DNA from: an uncultured Flavobacteriales bacterium
GTDB lineage: Bacteria > Bacteroidota > Bacteroidia > Flavobacteriales > Crocinitomicaceae
Direction: 5' to 3'
Assembly: GCA_946479285.1 (NCBI GenBank)
Contig: CAMLFH010000003.1
Coordinates: 186,001-250,000, forward strand
Length of the DNA: 64,000 nt
Shown here: positions 44,056-53,634 of the stretch, one piece after another
How positions within the stretch are numbered: position 1 is the first letter of the stretch
How the letters are laid out: every line of letters starts with the position of its first letter
Notes under the pieces: model-generated
The model's input: the letters and a program-made list of their open reading frames with translations, nothing else
The model's database searches: none
What the model was told of the DNA's origin: nothing
Program-made: the position numbers and the translations under genes

Positions 44056-45930
44056 ATGCTTCGTCCCTTTCGCGATGTTCTTAAATTGATCCTGTTCTGG
44101 ATTGTCTGTTTCGATATCCACCGAATCTTGTTCTCCATGCATCATTTCGGAAAACTGAAAGAAGCCGGATTGGGAGAATGGCTCTTAACTTTCGTTTATT
44201 CGTTCCGCCTGGATCTTGCAACAGCAGCCGGACTTTCGGCACTTCCTTTCTTATTCCGCTTGTTTCAATATTACACGGATTGGAAGTGGTGGGGACGTTT
44301 ATTCCGCATCAGCTTAATTGCTTCTATTTTATTTCTCGTTTTAGTTCAGGCAGGTGAAATTGTAGCTTACGGTGAATGGAACCACAAACTGACTTCCCGC
44401 GTATTCATGCATCTTTCGCATCCGGATGAAGTAGCCAGAACAGCGAATTATTCGATGATCTTTTGGTATATCGGGTATGCTTTGATCCAGCTCACAATCT
44501 ACATTTTCCTTTCCCGAAAATTCTTTCAGAAAAAACCCATTGAAAAAGCAGACATCAGGCATTGGTTTGAATGGCTGGCTTTACCTGTCACATATGTTGC
44601 AGCGATCTTCCTGTTTTTCCTGTCTCTGCGCGGAGGATTTCAACCGGTTCCGCTAAACATCAATGCTGCCAGTTACTCAAACAAAGCTGTTGTAAACGAT
44701 ATTTCCATCAACTCACTTTATTTCTTCGGGAAAAGTTATTTGTTGTACAACCGTTCGGAAATTGATGCATTCATCCCGAAGGTGGATAAGGTTGCAGCCC
44801 GGAAGGAAGTTGAGAAATGGTACAGCTATCCGAGGGAGCATGACAATTATTTTTTGGAGAACACACGTCCGAATGTGGTATTTATCGTTCTGGAAGGTTG
44901 GTCTGCAGAAGCTATTGGTAGTCTTGGACCCAATAAAGGCGCCACTCCAAACTTTGACAAACTGGCCAAAAACGGCGTGCTTTTCACCAATATTTATGCT
45001 ACCGGGACTACTTCCGAAATCGGGAACTCAAGTATTTTCAGCGGACATTACACCCTACCGGAAGTTTCTATTTCTATGCAGCCGGAAAAACACCGCAAAT
45101 TACATTGTCTGAATGAAGACATGGAAGACTGGGGTTATCACAGTTCCTACATTTTCAGTGGTGACTTGAAATATGGAAATATTGGCGGTTACTTCATGGA
45201 CCATGGATTTGATGTGGTGAAAGATGAAGCAGATTTTCCTTCTGACCTTCCACGCGGAAAACTCAATTTCTTCGACCGCGATTTGTACAAATTCCTGATC
45301 CAGGAAATCAATCAAAACAAGAAACCATTCCTGCAATGTGCTTTTACAGGGAGCACACATGCTCCATACGATCAGCCAGCTGCTAAAAAAGGAAAACATT
45401 TTACCGGTGAAGAAGCGGATTTCATGAACTCATTGGTTTATGCAGATGAGTGTTTGGGCGAATTCATTCAAAACTGTAAGAAAAATCCGTGGTTTAAAAA
45501 CACTTTATTTGTCTTTGTTGCCGATCACGGACATGCTTCACCGGGAATGGTTGATCCGGGAAGAGGTAAATTCTATCATGTACCGCTTTTATTCTACGGG
45601 CAACCAATTAAGAAAGCATACCGTGGCAAACGCATGAACGTAGTTGGTTCACAGGCAGATATTGCTGCAACTTTAATCTATCAGATGAAAGGTCAGCCGG
45701 CGCGCTATCCGTATAGTAAAGATCTTATGAATCCGAAAGTTCCGCAATTTGCTTTCCATGCGGTTATCCGCGGATACGGCTGGGGAACAGACAAAGGAAA
45801 TTTCACTTACTACATGGAACAGAAAATTATTGGAGACGATAATTTCAAGGATCGAAAAGACTTCAAAAAAGCTCAGAAAAACTGTTCTTACTTCCTGAAT
45901 ACACTTTACGAAGATTATAAAAAATTGTAA
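44056..45930 (+). CDS. LTA synthase-like sulfatase/phosphoglycerol transferase
   Basis: 624 residues from the ATG at 44056, set by the promoter position and by MLRPFRDVLKLILFW forming the first helix. Five N-terminal helices (to about 205) are followed by an extracytoplasmic sulfatase-fold domain. The domain includes PNVVFIVLEGWSAEAIGSLG, TGTTSEIGNSSIFSG with the nucleophile Thr region, and VADHGHASPG with metal His/Asp. LtaS-like enzymes transfer phosphoglycerol or phosphoethanolamine to lipids and glycans in the outer leaflet. Gram-negative homologues decorate periplasmic glucans or lipid A. Substrate not evident. Confidence 0.88.
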   Translation: MLRPFRDVLKLILFWIVCFDIHRILFSMHHFGKLKEAGLGEWLLTFVYSFRLDLATAAGLSALPFLFRLFQYYTDWKWWGRLFRISLIASILFLVLVQAGEIVAYGEWNHKLTSRVFMHLSHPDEVARTANYSMIFWYIGYALIQLTIYIFLSRKFFQKKPIEKADIRHWFEWLALPVTYVAAIFLFFLSLRGGFQPVPLNINAASYSNKAVVNDISINSLYFFGKSYLLYNRSEIDAFIPKVDKVAARKEVEKWYSYPREHDNYFLENTRPNVVFIVLEGWSAEAIGSLGPNKGATPNFDKLAKNGVLFTNIYATGTTSEIGNSSIFSGHYTLPEVSISMQPEKHRKLHCLNEDMEDWGYHSSYIFSGDLKYGNIGGYFMDHGFDVVKDEADFPSDLPRGKLNFFDRDLYKFLIQEINQNKKPFLQCAFTGSTHAPYDQPAAKKGKHFTGEEADFMNSLVYADECLGEFIQNCKKNPWFKNTLFVFVADHGHASPGMVDPGRGKFYHVPLLFYGQPIKKAYRGKRMNVVGSQADIAATLIYQMKGQPARYPYSKDLMNPKVPQFAFHAVIRGYGWGTDKGNFTYYMEQKIIGDDNFKDRKDFKKAQKNCSYFLNTLYEDYKKL

Positions 45931-45967
45931 TTCCTGAATTTTCCAGAATTGTACACGAAAAGTACCG

Positions 45968-45975
45968 TATCTTTG
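45968..45975 (+). promoter_or_regulatory. -7 promoter box TATCTTTG of rlmN
   Basis: TAnnTTTG match ending 19 nt before the rlmN ATG. Confidence 0.55.
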
Positions 45976-45994
45976 TGCTCTCATTGAAGTAAGC

Positions 45995-47074
45995 ATGTCA
46001 TCCAAATTGATCAATATCAGAAATTTAAACCCGGAAGAACTGAAAGCAGCAATCGTTGCGTTCGGGGAACCTGCATTCCGTGCAAAACAGGTTTACGATT
46101 GGATTTGGAAGAAAAATGTTCACGACTTCCATGCGATGGCAAACATCGGGAAAAGCCTACAGGAAAAATTACAGGAGAACTTTTATTTCGATGGAATTAC
46201 TGTTGAGGATCAGCAGGTTTCGGTGGATAAAACGATCAAATGTGCTTTTGGAATTGAAGGTCAAAGCCAGGTGATTGAAGGAGTTTTGATTCCTACACCT
46301 TCCCGCATGACCGCTTGTATTTCTTCGCAGGTTGGATGCAGTTTGTCCTGCGCATTCTGTGCTACAGGCCGACTGAAAATGATGCGCAACCTAAGTGCCG
46401 GAGAAATCGTGGACCAGGTTGTTTACCTCAAGAACCTGGCAACTGACAAATACAACACCAACCTTTCCAATGTTGTTTACATGGGAATGGGAGAACCTTT
46501 GTTAAACTACAAAAACGTGGTTCGCAGTGCAGAAATCCTAACGGATGAAAACGGTTTGGGCATGTCGCCGAAGCGGATTACCGTTTCCACAGCCGGAATT
46601 GCCAAAATGATCAAAAAACTGGGCGACGACCAGGTGAAATTCAACCTGGCACTTTCACTGCACGCAGCAGACGATGCCAAGCGTTCCAAAATCATGGACA
46701 TCAACGATACCAATAACCTCGAAGCACTTTCAGAGGCACTGGAATATTTCCATGAAAAAACAGGTTCACGTGTTACCTTCGAATACATTATTTTCAAGGA
46801 TTTCAACGATGGATTGGAAGATGCCAGACAATTAGCAGATTTCGCAAAAATAGTTCCCTGCAAGATCAACATCATTGAATACAACCCGATCGACGACGGA
46901 GAATACCGCCAGGCAGACCGCCAAAAAGTAGATGATTTTGCCCGTTTCTTAGAAGAAAAATGCAACCTCATCGTAAACGTTCGCCGCAGCCGTGGAAAAG
47001 ACATTGATGCAGCATGTGGTCAGTTGGCAAATAAAAATAAGATGATTGACAAGCGGGTTTTGAAAGTCAGTTAG
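45995..47074 (+). CDS. rlmN: dual-specificity RNA methyltransferase RlmN
   Basis: 359 residues. The radical-SAM cluster is CSLSCAFC (Cys115, Cys119, Cys122), followed by YMGMGEPLLN and a C-terminal DAACGQL with the catalytic Cys341; a second catalytic Cys lies in the middle. It methylates C2 of A2503 in 23S rRNA and A37 of some tRNAs. Length and motif set are standard. Monocistronic, followed at once by a GTGACTTCG-type intergenic repeat. Confidence 0.96.
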   Translation: MSSKLINIRNLNPEELKAAIVAFGEPAFRAKQVYDWIWKKNVHDFHAMANIGKSLQEKLQENFYFDGITVEDQQVSVDKTIKCAFGIEGQSQVIEGVLIPTPSRMTACISSQVGCSLSCAFCATGRLKMMRNLSAGEIVDQVVYLKNLATDKYNTNLSNVVYMGMGEPLLNYKNVVRSAEILTDENGLGMSPKRITVSTAGIAKMIKKLGDDQVKFNLALSLHAADDAKRSKIMDINDTNNLEALSEALEYFHEKTGSRVTFEYIIFKDFNDGLEDARQLADFAKIVPCKINIIEYNPIDDGEYRQADRQKVDDFARFLEEKCNLIVNVRRSRGKDIDAACGQLANKNKMIDKRVLKVS

Positions 47075-47126
47075 GTGACTTCGCTACGCTTATGCTGAAG
47101 CTTTAGCGTAAGCATTCAGCCACCTT
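47075..47126. repeat. intergenic repeat with GTGACTTCG start and AGCATTCAGNCACC end, copy 1
   Basis: Begins right after the rlmN stop. GCTTATGCTGAAG and CTTTAGCGTAAGC can pair as a 13-nt stem with two wobble pairs. The last 28 nt recur at 48298-48325 with two mismatches. Confidence 0.75.
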
Positions 47127-47258
47127 TCATCTATAATCAATTAAATTATTCAATTCCGATTTTTCTATCATACAGCTTCTGGAAAAGGTCACTGAGAGAA
47201 GTCGAAGTGCACTTTTCATTTAATTTGTGCATTTTGACTTTTGCATTTTGAATTAAAG

Positions 47259-47266
47259 TAAATTTG
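47259..47266 (+). promoter_or_regulatory. -7 promoter box TAAATTTG of the prenyl synthase gene
   Basis: TAnnTTTG match ending 5 nt before the ATG, so the transcript would be leaderless. A TTTG that may serve as the -33 box lies 22 nt upstream. Confidence 0.45.
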
Positions 47267-47271
47267 TCTAC

Positions 47272-48240
47272 ATGACAGTTCAGGAGATTTTAGCGCCCAT
47301 CGAAACGGAAATGAAGTTGTTCGAAGTTCGCTTCCATGAGAGTATGAAATCAAAGGTTCCTTTGCTGGATAAAATCACGCATTACATCATTCGCAGAAAA
47401 GGAAAGCAGATGCGGCCCATGTTCTTGTTCCTGACAGCAAAAATGCTTGGCGAGATCAATGAAAAAACATATCAGAGCGCTTCACTGGTTGAATTACTGC
47501 ATACCGCAACATTAGTTCATGATGACGTAGTTGATGATGCCAATGAACGCAGAGGTTTCTTCTCTGTCAATGCACTTTGGAAGAATAAAATTGCTGTTTT
47601 GGTTGGAGATTACATGCTTTCACGCGTGTTGCTCCACTCACTCGAAAACGACAATGTAAGAGCACTGCAGATTGTTGCAAGAGCTGTTCGTGAAATGAGT
47701 GAAGGAGAATTACTTCAGATCGAAAAAGCGCGAAAACTGGATATTACGGAAGAAGTTTACTTTGATGTCATCCGTCAAAAAACAGCCAGTTTGATTGCAA
47801 CTGTTTGCGAATCTGCAGCTGCATCCGTTGACCGGGAAGATATGGCCGACCGCATGCGCCGATTCGGAGAACTCGTTGGTTTGGCCTTCCAGGTGAAAGA
47901 CGATATTTTCGATTACGGAACTCCCGGGAACATTGGGAAACCAACCGGAAACGATATTCGTGAACGCAAAATGACTTTGCCTCTAATCTACGCCTTGCAG
48001 CATAGTGATAAACCAGTTCGAAAGGAATTGATGAACATTGTGAAAAACCACAACGAGGAAAAGAAATACGTGCAGCGTGCCATTCAGCTAGTTATTGAAG
48101 CCGGAGGAATTGAGTACGCACACAAACGCATGATTGAACTGAAAACAGAAGCTCTTGACCTGTTGACGGATGTTCCGGATTCCGAATCAAAAAGAGCTCT
48201 GATCGGTTTGGTGGAGTACACCGTAACCCGGGATAAGTGA
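47272..48240 (+). CDS. polyprenyl diphosphate synthase (octaprenyl-type)
   Basis: 322 residues. Aspartate-rich FARM DDVVDD (84-89, followed by NERRG) and SARM DDIFDYG (210-216), with GKQMRPM upstream. Size and spacing match long-chain trans-prenyl synthases, which make the C40-type side chain of menaquinone from FPP/GPP and IPP. menC at the start of the window belongs to the same quinone pathway. The N-terminal stretch VQEILAPIETEM agrees with homologues, supporting the start. The stop codon lies in the first bases of a GTGACTTCG repeat. Confidence 0.9.
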   Translation: MTVQEILAPIETEMKLFEVRFHESMKSKVPLLDKITHYIIRRKGKQMRPMFLFLTAKMLGEINEKTYQSASLVELLHTATLVHDDVVDDANERRGFFSVNALWKNKIAVLVGDYMLSRVLLHSLENDNVRALQIVARAVREMSEGELLQIEKARKLDITEEVYFDVIRQKTASLIATVCESAAASVDREDMADRMRRFGELVGLAFQVKDDIFDYGTPGNIGKPTGNDIRERKMTLPLIYALQHSDKPVRKELMNIVKNHNEEKKYVQRAIQLVIEAGGIEYAHKRMIELKTEALDLLTDVPDSESKRALIGLVEYTVTRDK

Positions 48241-48325
48241 CTTCGACTCCGCTGCGCCTTTGCTGTGCGCCTACGCTGAAGCTACGGCGTAAGCATAAGC
48301 TTTAGCGCAAGCATTCAGTCACCTT
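48237..48325. repeat. intergenic GTGACTTCG repeat, copy 2 (longer form)
   Basis: The TGA of the prenyl synthase is part of the repeat start (gTGActtcg). The tail AGCTTTAGCGCAAGC + ATTCAGTCACCTT matches copy 1 over 28 nt with two differences. TGACTTCGACTCCGCT recurs exactly at 63774-63789. Confidence 0.75.
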
Positions 48326-48427
48326 AACTCTGATTCCGCTCAGTAACCTTTCTGGTTGTTTCTTAACTCCGTAATGAAAAAGTCATTGAGTCCTGAAGTT
48401 TCGGGAAAATGCATTTTCAATGATAGT

Positions 48428-48739
48428 TTATTGATCCAGCAAATCTGATCCTCTGTAATCCCGTGGATTCCGTTCCCAGCTCTTCTTCAGCAAATGTTCA
48501 ATTCCATAGGCGACAGAAGCAGCAAACACGATCGCTGCCAATGAAATCACAATATTGGGTAAATCTGTTCTGATATCTGCAAACACAATGATCAATCCAA
48601 TCAGGAATGCAAAAAGAAATTGTGAAAACAAAAATATAGCACCTCCCAACAGTCCATATGCCCAATGAGCGCGATTATGGGTTTTTGACAGGTTGTAATA
48701 AGATCTCCAGAAAAAATAAATTGGTATAAGTGCAAGCAT
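48428..48739 (-). CDS. small inner-membrane protein of unknown function
   Basis: 103 residues with three hydrophobic helices (about 2-14, 27-52, 60-84) and a charged C-terminal tail ERNPRDYRGSDLL. ATG at 48739 follows a TAnnTTTG box with normal spacing, which supports it as a real gene despite its size. No family recognised. Confidence 0.7.
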   Translation of the reverse strand: MLALIPIYFFWRSYYNLSKTHNRAHWAYGLLGGAIFLFSQFLFAFLIGLIIVFADIRTDLPNIVISLAAIVFAASVAYGIEHLLKKSWERNPRDYRGSDLLDQ

Positions 48740-48755
48740 TTAAGTTGATTTACCA

Positions 48756-48763
48756 CAAATCTA
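48756..48763 (-). promoter_or_regulatory. -7 promoter box TAGATTTG
   Basis: Minus-strand TAnnTTTG match ending 16 nt before the ATG at 48739. Confidence 0.5.
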
Positions 48764-48848
48764 AGCAATTCAGCAGAAAGAAGTAAACTTTCAACGTTTC
48801 TCTTCATTTCAACGTTGTGGTCAACAACAATTTTTAGACAACTTTTAG

Positions 48849-48856
48849 TACCTTTG
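48849..48856 (+). promoter_or_regulatory. -7 promoter box TACCTTTG of the lipoprotein-dnaG-mscS run
   Basis: TAnnTTTG match ending 18 nt before the ATG at 48875. Confidence 0.5.
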
Positions 48857-48874
48857 AATCAATATTAAAACAAC

Positions 48875-49288
48875 ATGAAAAAAATCCTTGGTCTTATTTT
48901 TATTGCCTCCATTTCACTGCTAATGAATAGCTGTGGAGAAGAGAAAAAAGCTCCCGAAAAAACGGACAATTTAGTAGAAATCAAGAATGGAATGTACACG
49001 GAATACTATCCGGGTAGAAAAGCCATTAAGTTCAAAGGACCACAGGATGACATGAGCCAGAGAAACGGACGCTGGTTCTTTTACGACGAAAGAGGAAACG
49101 AACTTTCTATGACCGAATATGTAAACGGAAAAAAACACGGATTTATTTTTGTTCGTTACCCGAACGGAGCAATGCGCTATACCGGGGAGTTCAATATGGA
49201 TAAAGAAGCCGGTATTTGGAAATTTTACAAAGAAGACGGAACAATTATCTCTGAAAAAGATTACGGAAACAAAGAAATCGTTCAATAA
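48875..49288 (+). CDS. lipoprotein with MORN-like (YwqK-type) repeats
   Basis: 137 residues. Lipobox LMNSC (about 16-20). The mature part has repeated units of the MORN_2/YwqK kind: NGMYTEYYPGRKAIKF, RNGRWFFYDERGNELSM, KHGFIFVRYPNGAMRYTG and EAGIWKFYKEDGTIISE. Such beta-hairpin repeats are common in Bacteroidota lipoproteins and have no fixed function. It is the first gene of a tight run; dnaG starts 5 nt after its stop. Confidence 0.85.
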   Translation: MKKILGLIFIASISLLMNSCGEEKKAPEKTDNLVEIKNGMYTEYYPGRKAIKFKGPQDDMSQRNGRWFFYDERGNELSMTEYVNGKKHGFIFVRYPNGAMRYTGEFNMDKEAGIWKFYKEDGTIISEKDYGNKEIVQ

Positions 49289-49293
49289 AGAAT

Positions 49294-51279
49294 ATGTCCC
49301 GCATTCCCCCGCATATCATTGATGAAATCATGCAGACAGCTCGTATTGAAGAGGTGATCGGGGAATTTGTGAACTTAAAAAAATCAGGATCTAACCTCAA
49401 GGGACTAAGTCCGTTCGTGGACGAGAAGTCGCCTTCATTCATGGTTTCTCCTGCAAAACAGATCTTTAAATGCTTTTCTTCCGGGAAAGGCGGAACGGTA
49501 GTCAGCTTCCTAATGGAAAAAGAACACTTTTCCTACCCGGAAGCCTTAAAATGGCTGGCTGATAAGTACGGGATCCAGGTTCCGGAAGACAAACCTCAGA
49601 CCGCGGAAGAAATGGCTGCGGTCACCGAGCGTGAAAGCTTGTATATCATCAACGAATTCGCCAAAGAACACTTCATGCACAATATGCATGATGTCCAGGA
49701 AGGTCAGAATATCGGTCTCTCCTACTTTGAAGAACGTGGATTCAGAGCAGACATTATCAAAAAATTCCAACTGGGATATTGTTTGAACTCCGGAGATGAT
49801 TTCACCAAAGCAGCTTTAAACAAAGGATACAAAAAAGAATACTTAGAATCTGTTGGATTAACCCGTACCAAAGAAGAACGCAGTTTCGATTTCTTCCGCG
49901 GTCGTGTGATGTTCCCCATTCATTCCATCTCAGGTCGGGTACTTGGATTTGGAGGACGAACGCTCATCACCGACAACAAGAAAGTTGCCAAGTACTTCAA
50001 TTCTCCGGAAAGTATTATTTACAACAAGAGTGAGATCTTGTATGGATTGTATTTCGCGAAAGGAGATATCGTCAAATACGACAATTGTTTCATGTGCGAA
50101 GGATACACGGATGTGATCTCGATGCACCAGGCCGGAGTTGCCAATTCGGTTGCTTCTTCCGGAACATCTTTGACGAAGGAACAGATTCGCTTAATCAAGC
50201 GCTACACCCAAAACATTACCATTTTATATGATGGTGATGCAGCCGGAATCAAAGCTTCTTTCCGTGGAATTGATCTCATCCTGGAAGAAGGAATGAACGT
50301 AAAAGTGGTTCTTTTCCCGGATGGGGACGACCCCGACTCTTATTCCAAAAAAGTGAGCACCACGGAATTGATGGATTTCATCAAAGCCAACACGCAAGAT
50401 TTTGTCAGTTTCAAGACCTCACTCCTACTTGCTGAAGGAAACAACGACCCGCTTCAAAAAGCGCAGATCATCCGGGATGTGGTCCATTCCATTTCATTGA
50501 TCCCGGATCAGATTACGCGTTCTGTTTTTACTACTGAGATTGCTAAAGTTTTCGGGTTTGATGAAAGCATTGTGATCAATGAACTCAACAAACTGCGCAA
50601 GAACCAGATTGCCAAAGAGCTGGACGAGCCGATGATTGCCTCGAATCCTTCATTGACAGACACATTTACGGAGCCAACACCGCAAGCTGTAACAGCTACA
50701 GTGGTCAAACATCCGTATGCCTTAGAAGAATATGAATTAATCCGTGTATTGGTGAAATACGGTGTTTTTGCCATTACAACAGACCATATTGACGAACACG
50801 GACTGGCCCATACGGTTGAAGTGAGCGTGGCAGAATTGATCAATCATGAATTGGCAAAGGACGAACTGACCTTTCAGTTTCCCATCTTCCAGGAAATTTA
50901 TCAGCAAATCATAGACGGATTAATTGAAAAAACCCTCTATAAAGTTTCGTATTGGATGCGGCATGAAAACCAGGAAATTGTGCAGTTCATTACCGAAATT
51001 GAAACCGATCAATACGAATTGAGTCCGCAGTGGCTTTTAAAATACAGCGTAGACACGAATCGCGAAATAGACAAACTGAAAAGTACGGTCATGAATGTGA
51101 TTTATGCCTTCAAGAAACTGCGTGTGATGCAGCGCATCGAAAAAATTCAGAAGGAATTGAAAGACTTAGCTGATGAAGTTACGCAGGAACAATTCCAGGA
51201 CTTGTTATCCGAGCAGATCGTACTGGAAAAGATTAAAATGCTGCTTGCAGGGAAGTTGAATCAAACCATCATTCACTGA
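49294..51279 (+). CDS. dnaG: DNA primase DnaG with degenerate zinc-binding domain
   Basis: 661 residues. The N-terminal CHC2-like domain keeps the shape (GLSPFVDEKSPSFMVSP, then KCFSSGKGG) but three of the four zinc ligands are replaced: Ser39 and Val42 for the Cys/His pair and Ser63 for the last Cys; only Cys60 is left. The TOPRIM core is intact, with FMCEGYTDVISMHQAG and ILYDGDAAGIKA (acidic triad). A ~200-residue C-terminal helicase-binding part follows. It makes RNA primers at the fork. mscS starts 2 nt after its stop. Confidence 0.95.
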   Translation: MSRIPPHIIDEIMQTARIEEVIGEFVNLKKSGSNLKGLSPFVDEKSPSFMVSPAKQIFKCFSSGKGGTVVSFLMEKEHFSYPEALKWLADKYGIQVPEDKPQTAEEMAAVTERESLYIINEFAKEHFMHNMHDVQEGQNIGLSYFEERGFRADIIKKFQLGYCLNSGDDFTKAALNKGYKKEYLESVGLTRTKEERSFDFFRGRVMFPIHSISGRVLGFGGRTLITDNKKVAKYFNSPESIIYNKSEILYGLYFAKGDIVKYDNCFMCEGYTDVISMHQAGVANSVASSGTSLTKEQIRLIKRYTQNITILYDGDAAGIKASFRGIDLILEEGMNVKVVLFPDGDDPDSYSKKVSTTELMDFIKANTQDFVSFKTSLLLAEGNNDPLQKAQIIRDVVHSISLIPDQITRSVFTTEIAKVFGFDESIVINELNKLRKNQIAKELDEPMIASNPSLTDTFTEPTPQAVTATVVKHPYALEEYELIRVLVKYGVFAITTDHIDEHGLAHTVEVSVAELINHELAKDELTFQFPIFQEIYQQIIDGLIEKTLYKVSYWMRHENQEIVQFITEIETDQYELSPQWLLKYSVDTNREIDKLKSTVMNVIYAFKKLRVMQRIEKIQKELKDLADEVTQEQFQDLLSEQIVLEKIKMLLAGKLNQTIIH

Positions 51280-51281
51280 GC

Positions 51282-52406
51282 ATGTTAGAAACCAGATTCA
51301 CACTTGGTTTGATCGAAGTTTGTTATTTGAACATCCTCATTATTATTGTTTCTTTCTTTTTAGCGTATGTGGCAAAAAAGATCATTTATCGTTCGTTAAA
51401 ACGTTACCTCACTTCAGCGAATATTCATTTGGAAGGAAGAAAAGCTACCTGGATGAAATTACTGAGTCAGAGTGGTTTCGCTTTGGCAGCCTATTTTTCC
51501 ATCAAATGTTTCAACATTAATAACGAAGGAGTTACTTTCAAAGAATTCCTGGATTATCATTTCATTGATACTTCGAAGATCAAAGTGAGCTTTGAGAATG
51601 TGATATTAGTGATCCTGATCATTTTCGGGGCACGTGTCACTTTAAATATTGTGAGGCTGCTCTTTCAGCGCCGGTTTAAACGACATAAAATTTCTGAAAT
51701 CGGTACGGAATATGTGTACACGCAGGTTGCCAAATACATCATCAATGTAGTAGCATTCTTCTGCATTTTAGTGGCATTGGATGTGGATGCAAAATTATTC
51801 CTGGGGGGTTCCGCAGCATTACTGGTTGGTTTAGGACTTGGATTACAGGATGTTTTCAAAGACATGTTCTCGGGTTTCGTCCTGCTTTTTGAAGGAAGCA
51901 TTCGTGTAGGAGACGTGGTGGAATTCAATGACGGAAAATCATCCGATTCGATGGTTGCCAAAATTATCCGCATCAATGTGCGAACTACTCAAATTGAAAC
52001 GCGCGACGGGAATATTCTCATTGTTCCCAATGCCAAACTGACGCAGGAATACGTTGAAAACTGGAGTCACGGAAGCACGCTTTCCCGTTTTCGGCTTCCG
52101 GTAACCATTGCTTATGGAAGTGATACACATTTGGTTAGCGAACTATTGAAACAAGCTGTTCTGAGCCATCCGAAAGTTCATAAAACAAAAGGAGTAGATG
52201 TTCGACTGAATGATTTCGGAGAAAACGGACTTCAAATGGAAGTGATGTTTTGGGCAGACCAAAGCTGGGACATTAACGTGTACAAATCCGAGATCCGTTT
52301 TGAAATTGATCGTTTGTTCCGTCACTACAAGATCCGAATTCCTTATCCGCAAAGAGATATGCGAATCATTCAAAGTCAGTCAGATTCAACAGATACAAAA
52401 CTTTAG
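51282..52406 (+). CDS. MscS-family mechanosensitive ion channel
   Basis: 374 residues. Four or five helices precede the pore region LFLGGSAALLVGLGLGLQDVFKDMFSGF (in the glycine/alanine-rich TM3 of MscS). The beta domain has VGDVVEFN, GIVxxIxxRxTxIxT-like KIIRINVRTTQIETRDGNILIVPNAKL, and a C-terminal alpha/beta domain ending IRIPYPQRDMRI, close to the IPFPQ of the family. It opens under membrane tension to release osmolytes. Cotranscribed with dnaG by spacing. Confidence 0.93.
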   Translation: MLETRFTLGLIEVCYLNILIIIVSFFLAYVAKKIIYRSLKRYLTSANIHLEGRKATWMKLLSQSGFALAAYFSIKCFNINNEGVTFKEFLDYHFIDTSKIKVSFENVILVILIIFGARVTLNIVRLLFQRRFKRHKISEIGTEYVYTQVAKYIINVVAFFCILVALDVDAKLFLGGSAALLVGLGLGLQDVFKDMFSGFVLLFEGSIRVGDVVEFNDGKSSDSMVAKIIRINVRTTQIETRDGNILIVPNAKLTQEYVENWSHGSTLSRFRLPVTIAYGSDTHLVSELLKQAVLSHPKVHKTKGVDVRLNDFGENGLQMEVMFWADQSWDINVYKSEIRFEIDRLFRHYKIRIPYPQRDMRIIQSQSDSTDTKL

Positions 52407-52461
52407 ATCGAGGAATCTGAACAAATTTGGTTGGTGGTCTGTAGTCTCAAAGTCTTCCAAG

Positions 52462-52496
52462 TTTGTATATTTGCATCCTATCAAAGGAGAAATAAA
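52462..52496 (+). repeat. imperfect copy of the ppa promoter/start region (left arm)
   Basis: 35 nt that match 56430-56464 at 31 positions, including the -7 box TATATTTG (52466-52473) and the position of the ppa start codon (ATC here instead of ATG). It marks the left border of the polysaccharide islet. Confidence 0.65.
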
Positions 52497-52587
52497 TTCC
52501 GGATGGTTTTGCGCTTTCCGGGAAATTGTTTAAATCTCCTGTAAAGCAATTTTCCTAAATGATCTCAATTGTTAATTTGACGCATCT

Positions 52588-53634
52588 ATGATAAAATACC
52601 ATTTAGTAATTCAGGGTCCCATTTTATCTGTTGGCAGGTCTGGCAATTCTTACAAGTCTTACAACCCAGCTGCGCCCAATGAAAACATTGTCCATTTTGA
52701 TTGCAGAGAGACCATAAAGAATGTACTGACAAAATATGCATCGTTATTTGAGAAAATTGTGGTGGCCACCTGGGAAGACGAAACTATCGAAGCTGAGGAA
52801 TTGAATGCGTGGGAAAATTGTAAATTGGTCAAATTAAAAAACCTGGATCAAACCTACATTGATTCAAAACATCCAACCGGACAAATAAACCTGATGAGGC
52901 AATTTTACAGCATTCTGAAAGGAATGGAGGAAATGGATATCACTGCAGGTGAAAACAATTATGTGATCAAAATTCGTACAGACCAGGAAGTGGATTTGAA
53001 CCGAATGATCGAAGAACATCAAAAGAGCTCTTCAGATAATCAGAAAAAGATAGGTATCTCCTTTTTTACTAAAAATGAAATATCCGATTTCTATTTTCTG
53101 GCACCTTATCAAAAGCTGGAACAGTTTTGCAGGGACGTATTATCAGTTCAGGAAATTCCGCAAATAGACATCGTGAAAACTACTGTTCACAAAGTCATGA
53201 TTCAGGCTCCCTTTTACCAACGATATGCTAAAAAAAGAGAGCTGATGAATTTCTTTTACCTGAAATCATTTGAACCTAAATTCCCCAATCTTGGATTTAC
53301 CCTTTATAATTGTACCCGTGCGAAAGAAATCACATCGTTTGCAGATGACGAATTCACTTCTTTTTCATTGGAACTTTTGCACGGCACATCCTGGAGAGGA
53401 GATTTAATATCACCTCATCCTAACCAGGCAATATTCTTAAACAAGGAATTTACAAAAGACCGGGAGTTGACTGCATTTAATTATTTTATCTTTCAAACAC
53501 CAAAAACTTATTTTACTCAAAAAGGAAAACTAAATTTTAAAGCATTGATTGGGATTATCTGTTTTTTTATGATCAAATACTCACCTGTCTCTTTAAGAAA
53601 AAAACTATTAGCCAGATATATCGTTAATGAATAG
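52588..53634 (+). CDS. WavE-like lipopolysaccharide/capsule synthesis protein
   Basis: 348 residues. The N-terminal YHLVIQGPILSVG, then IVVATWEDETIE, and YVIKIRTDQEVD are features of the WavE family (QGP; RTD), a group of probable glycosyltransferases in LPS core and capsule loci. One C-terminal hydrophobic stretch (LIGIICFFMIKYSP) is likely a membrane contact. Base composition looks more AT-rich than the housekeeping flank. The next gene overlaps by 8 nt. First gene of the four-gene islet. Confidence 0.75.
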   Translation: MIKYHLVIQGPILSVGRSGNSYKSYNPAAPNENIVHFDCRETIKNVLTKYASLFEKIVVATWEDETIEAEELNAWENCKLVKLKNLDQTYIDSKHPTGQINLMRQFYSILKGMEEMDITAGENNYVIKIRTDQEVDLNRMIEEHQKSSSDNQKKIGISFFTKNEISDFYFLAPYQKLEQFCRDVLSVQEIPQIDIVKTTVHKVMIQAPFYQRYAKKRELMNFFYLKSFEPKFPNLGFTLYNCTRAKEITSFADDEFTSFSLELLHGTSWRGDLISPHPNQAIFLNKEFTKDRELTAFNYFIFQTPKTYFTQKGKLNFKALIGIICFFMIKYSPVSLRKKLLARYIVNE

